A stretch of 32,316 nt of DNA from Candidatus Zixiibacteriota bacterium (lineage in GTDB: Bacteria > RBG-13-66-14 > B26-G2 > WVWN01): assembly GCA_011773985.1 (NCBI GenBank), contig WVWN01000064.1, positions 264-32,579 on the forward strand, in the 5' to 3' direction. How positions within the stretch are numbered: the stretch's first letter is position 1; the number at the start of each line of letters is the position of its first letter. The translations under genes and the position numbers were made by a program. This document shows, piece by piece, positions 32,094-32,316 of this stretch. Below the pieces are notes generated by a model. The model did not search any database and had not been told where the DNA came from. It saw only the letters and a list, made by a program, of their open reading frames with translations.

Positions 32094-32316
32094 TTATCGC
32101 AGCGCCGGGGGCGCGGGTGGCCCCTCGCTGCCCGTAGCTTCGTCGCCGGTTGGGATACCGCCCTCGCTTTCCACGCCGGTGGGTTTAGGCTTCTGCGCCG
32201 GCTTTTCTTCCTCGAGCGGCGGCGGCGGAAGCTGCTCTCCCGGCCCCGTCTCCGCCGGCTTCATGTATTTCGCCGGATTGACCGGTACGCCGTGGAGTCG
32301 TACTTCGTAATGGAGG
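32094..32316 (-). CDS. M23-like (LytM) peptidase, C-terminal part (cut by window edge)
   Basis: The minus strand entering from the window edge reads LHYEVRLHGVPVNPAKYMKP, the end of a LytM/M23 metallopeptidase domain (the HYEVR..G.PVNP signature includes the last zinc-site His). A long Pro/Glu/Lys-rich tail follows (EQLPPPPLEEEKPAQKPKP...) to a TAA at 32094-32096. The catalytic N-terminal part lies beyond the window. The low-complexity tail after the peptidase fold is unusual. It lies upstream of the bactofilin gene with a 63-base gap, which supports a joint role in peptidoglycan shaping. Confidence 0.8.
   Translation of the reverse strand, partial: LHYEVRLHGVPVNPAKYMKPAETGPGEQLPPPPLEEEKPAQKPKPTGVESEGGIPTGDEATGSEGPPAPPALR

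Overview
This is a gene-dense, GC-rich stretch of bacterial chromosome. A vegetative sigma factor, DnaG primase, NAD-dependent DNA ligase, ribosomal protein S15 and RibF are all present. The organism looks like a Gram-negative-type anaerobe from a poorly sampled lineage. Reasons: an ADP-heptose-type (GT9) glycosyltransferase, two predicted lipoproteins, a bactofilin next to an M23 peptidase, and a four-subunit 2-oxoacid:ferredoxin oxidoreductase. I cannot name the phylum from sequence alone. Promoters close to the sigma70 consensus are AT-rich islands in a GC-rich background. Terminators are mostly GGCC/GCCGGC-type stems followed by T-runs.

Layout. 1-1339 (minus): a SAM-methyltransferase-like gene cut by the window edge and a GT9 glycosyltransferase. 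1573-6193 (plus): ymdB, dnaG and, from its own strong promoter, rpoD. 6221-7671: hairpins, a 26-codon relic of a glycosyltransferase gene and a PQQ-type beta-propeller lipoprotein. 7691-15945 (minus): a long, tightly packed gene string. In transcription order it reads ligA, unknown gene, phosphoglycerate-mutase-like metalloenzyme (frameshifted), livG, SagB-type nitroreductase lipoprotein, PH-like membrane protein (frameshifted), PH-like membrane protein, livF, MJ1255-type glycosyltransferase. Several of these junctions overlap or abut.

16028-19643: a small membrane protein, a hicBA toxin-antitoxin pair whose hicA carries an in-frame stop, rpsO and ribF (minus), an HTH regulator, and a 516-base stretch with two terminators but no convincing gene. 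19790-23736 (plus): a small secreted protein, two DUF151/bifunctional-nuclease paralogues, DUF362, DivIVA and DUF167. 23783-31468 (plus): a 2-oxoacid:ferredoxin oxidoreductase operon (gamma, delta, alpha, beta). A 1156-residue GGDEF / STAND-type ATPase / TPR protein sits between gamma and delta, and a secreted propeller-like protein closes the operon. 31521-32316 (minus): a bactofilin preceded by the C-terminus of an M23-like peptidase.

Most unusual points: (1) the LivG-type ATPase carries an apparent two-helix membrane hairpin between Walker A and the Q-loop; (2) a cyclic-di-GMP-type signalling ATPase is embedded in a central-metabolism operon; (3) there are several independent signs of gene decay (two frameshifts, one nonsense codon, one gene relic), some of which could be sequence errors; (4) several promoters share an extended -35 element and some share repeated sequence around it.
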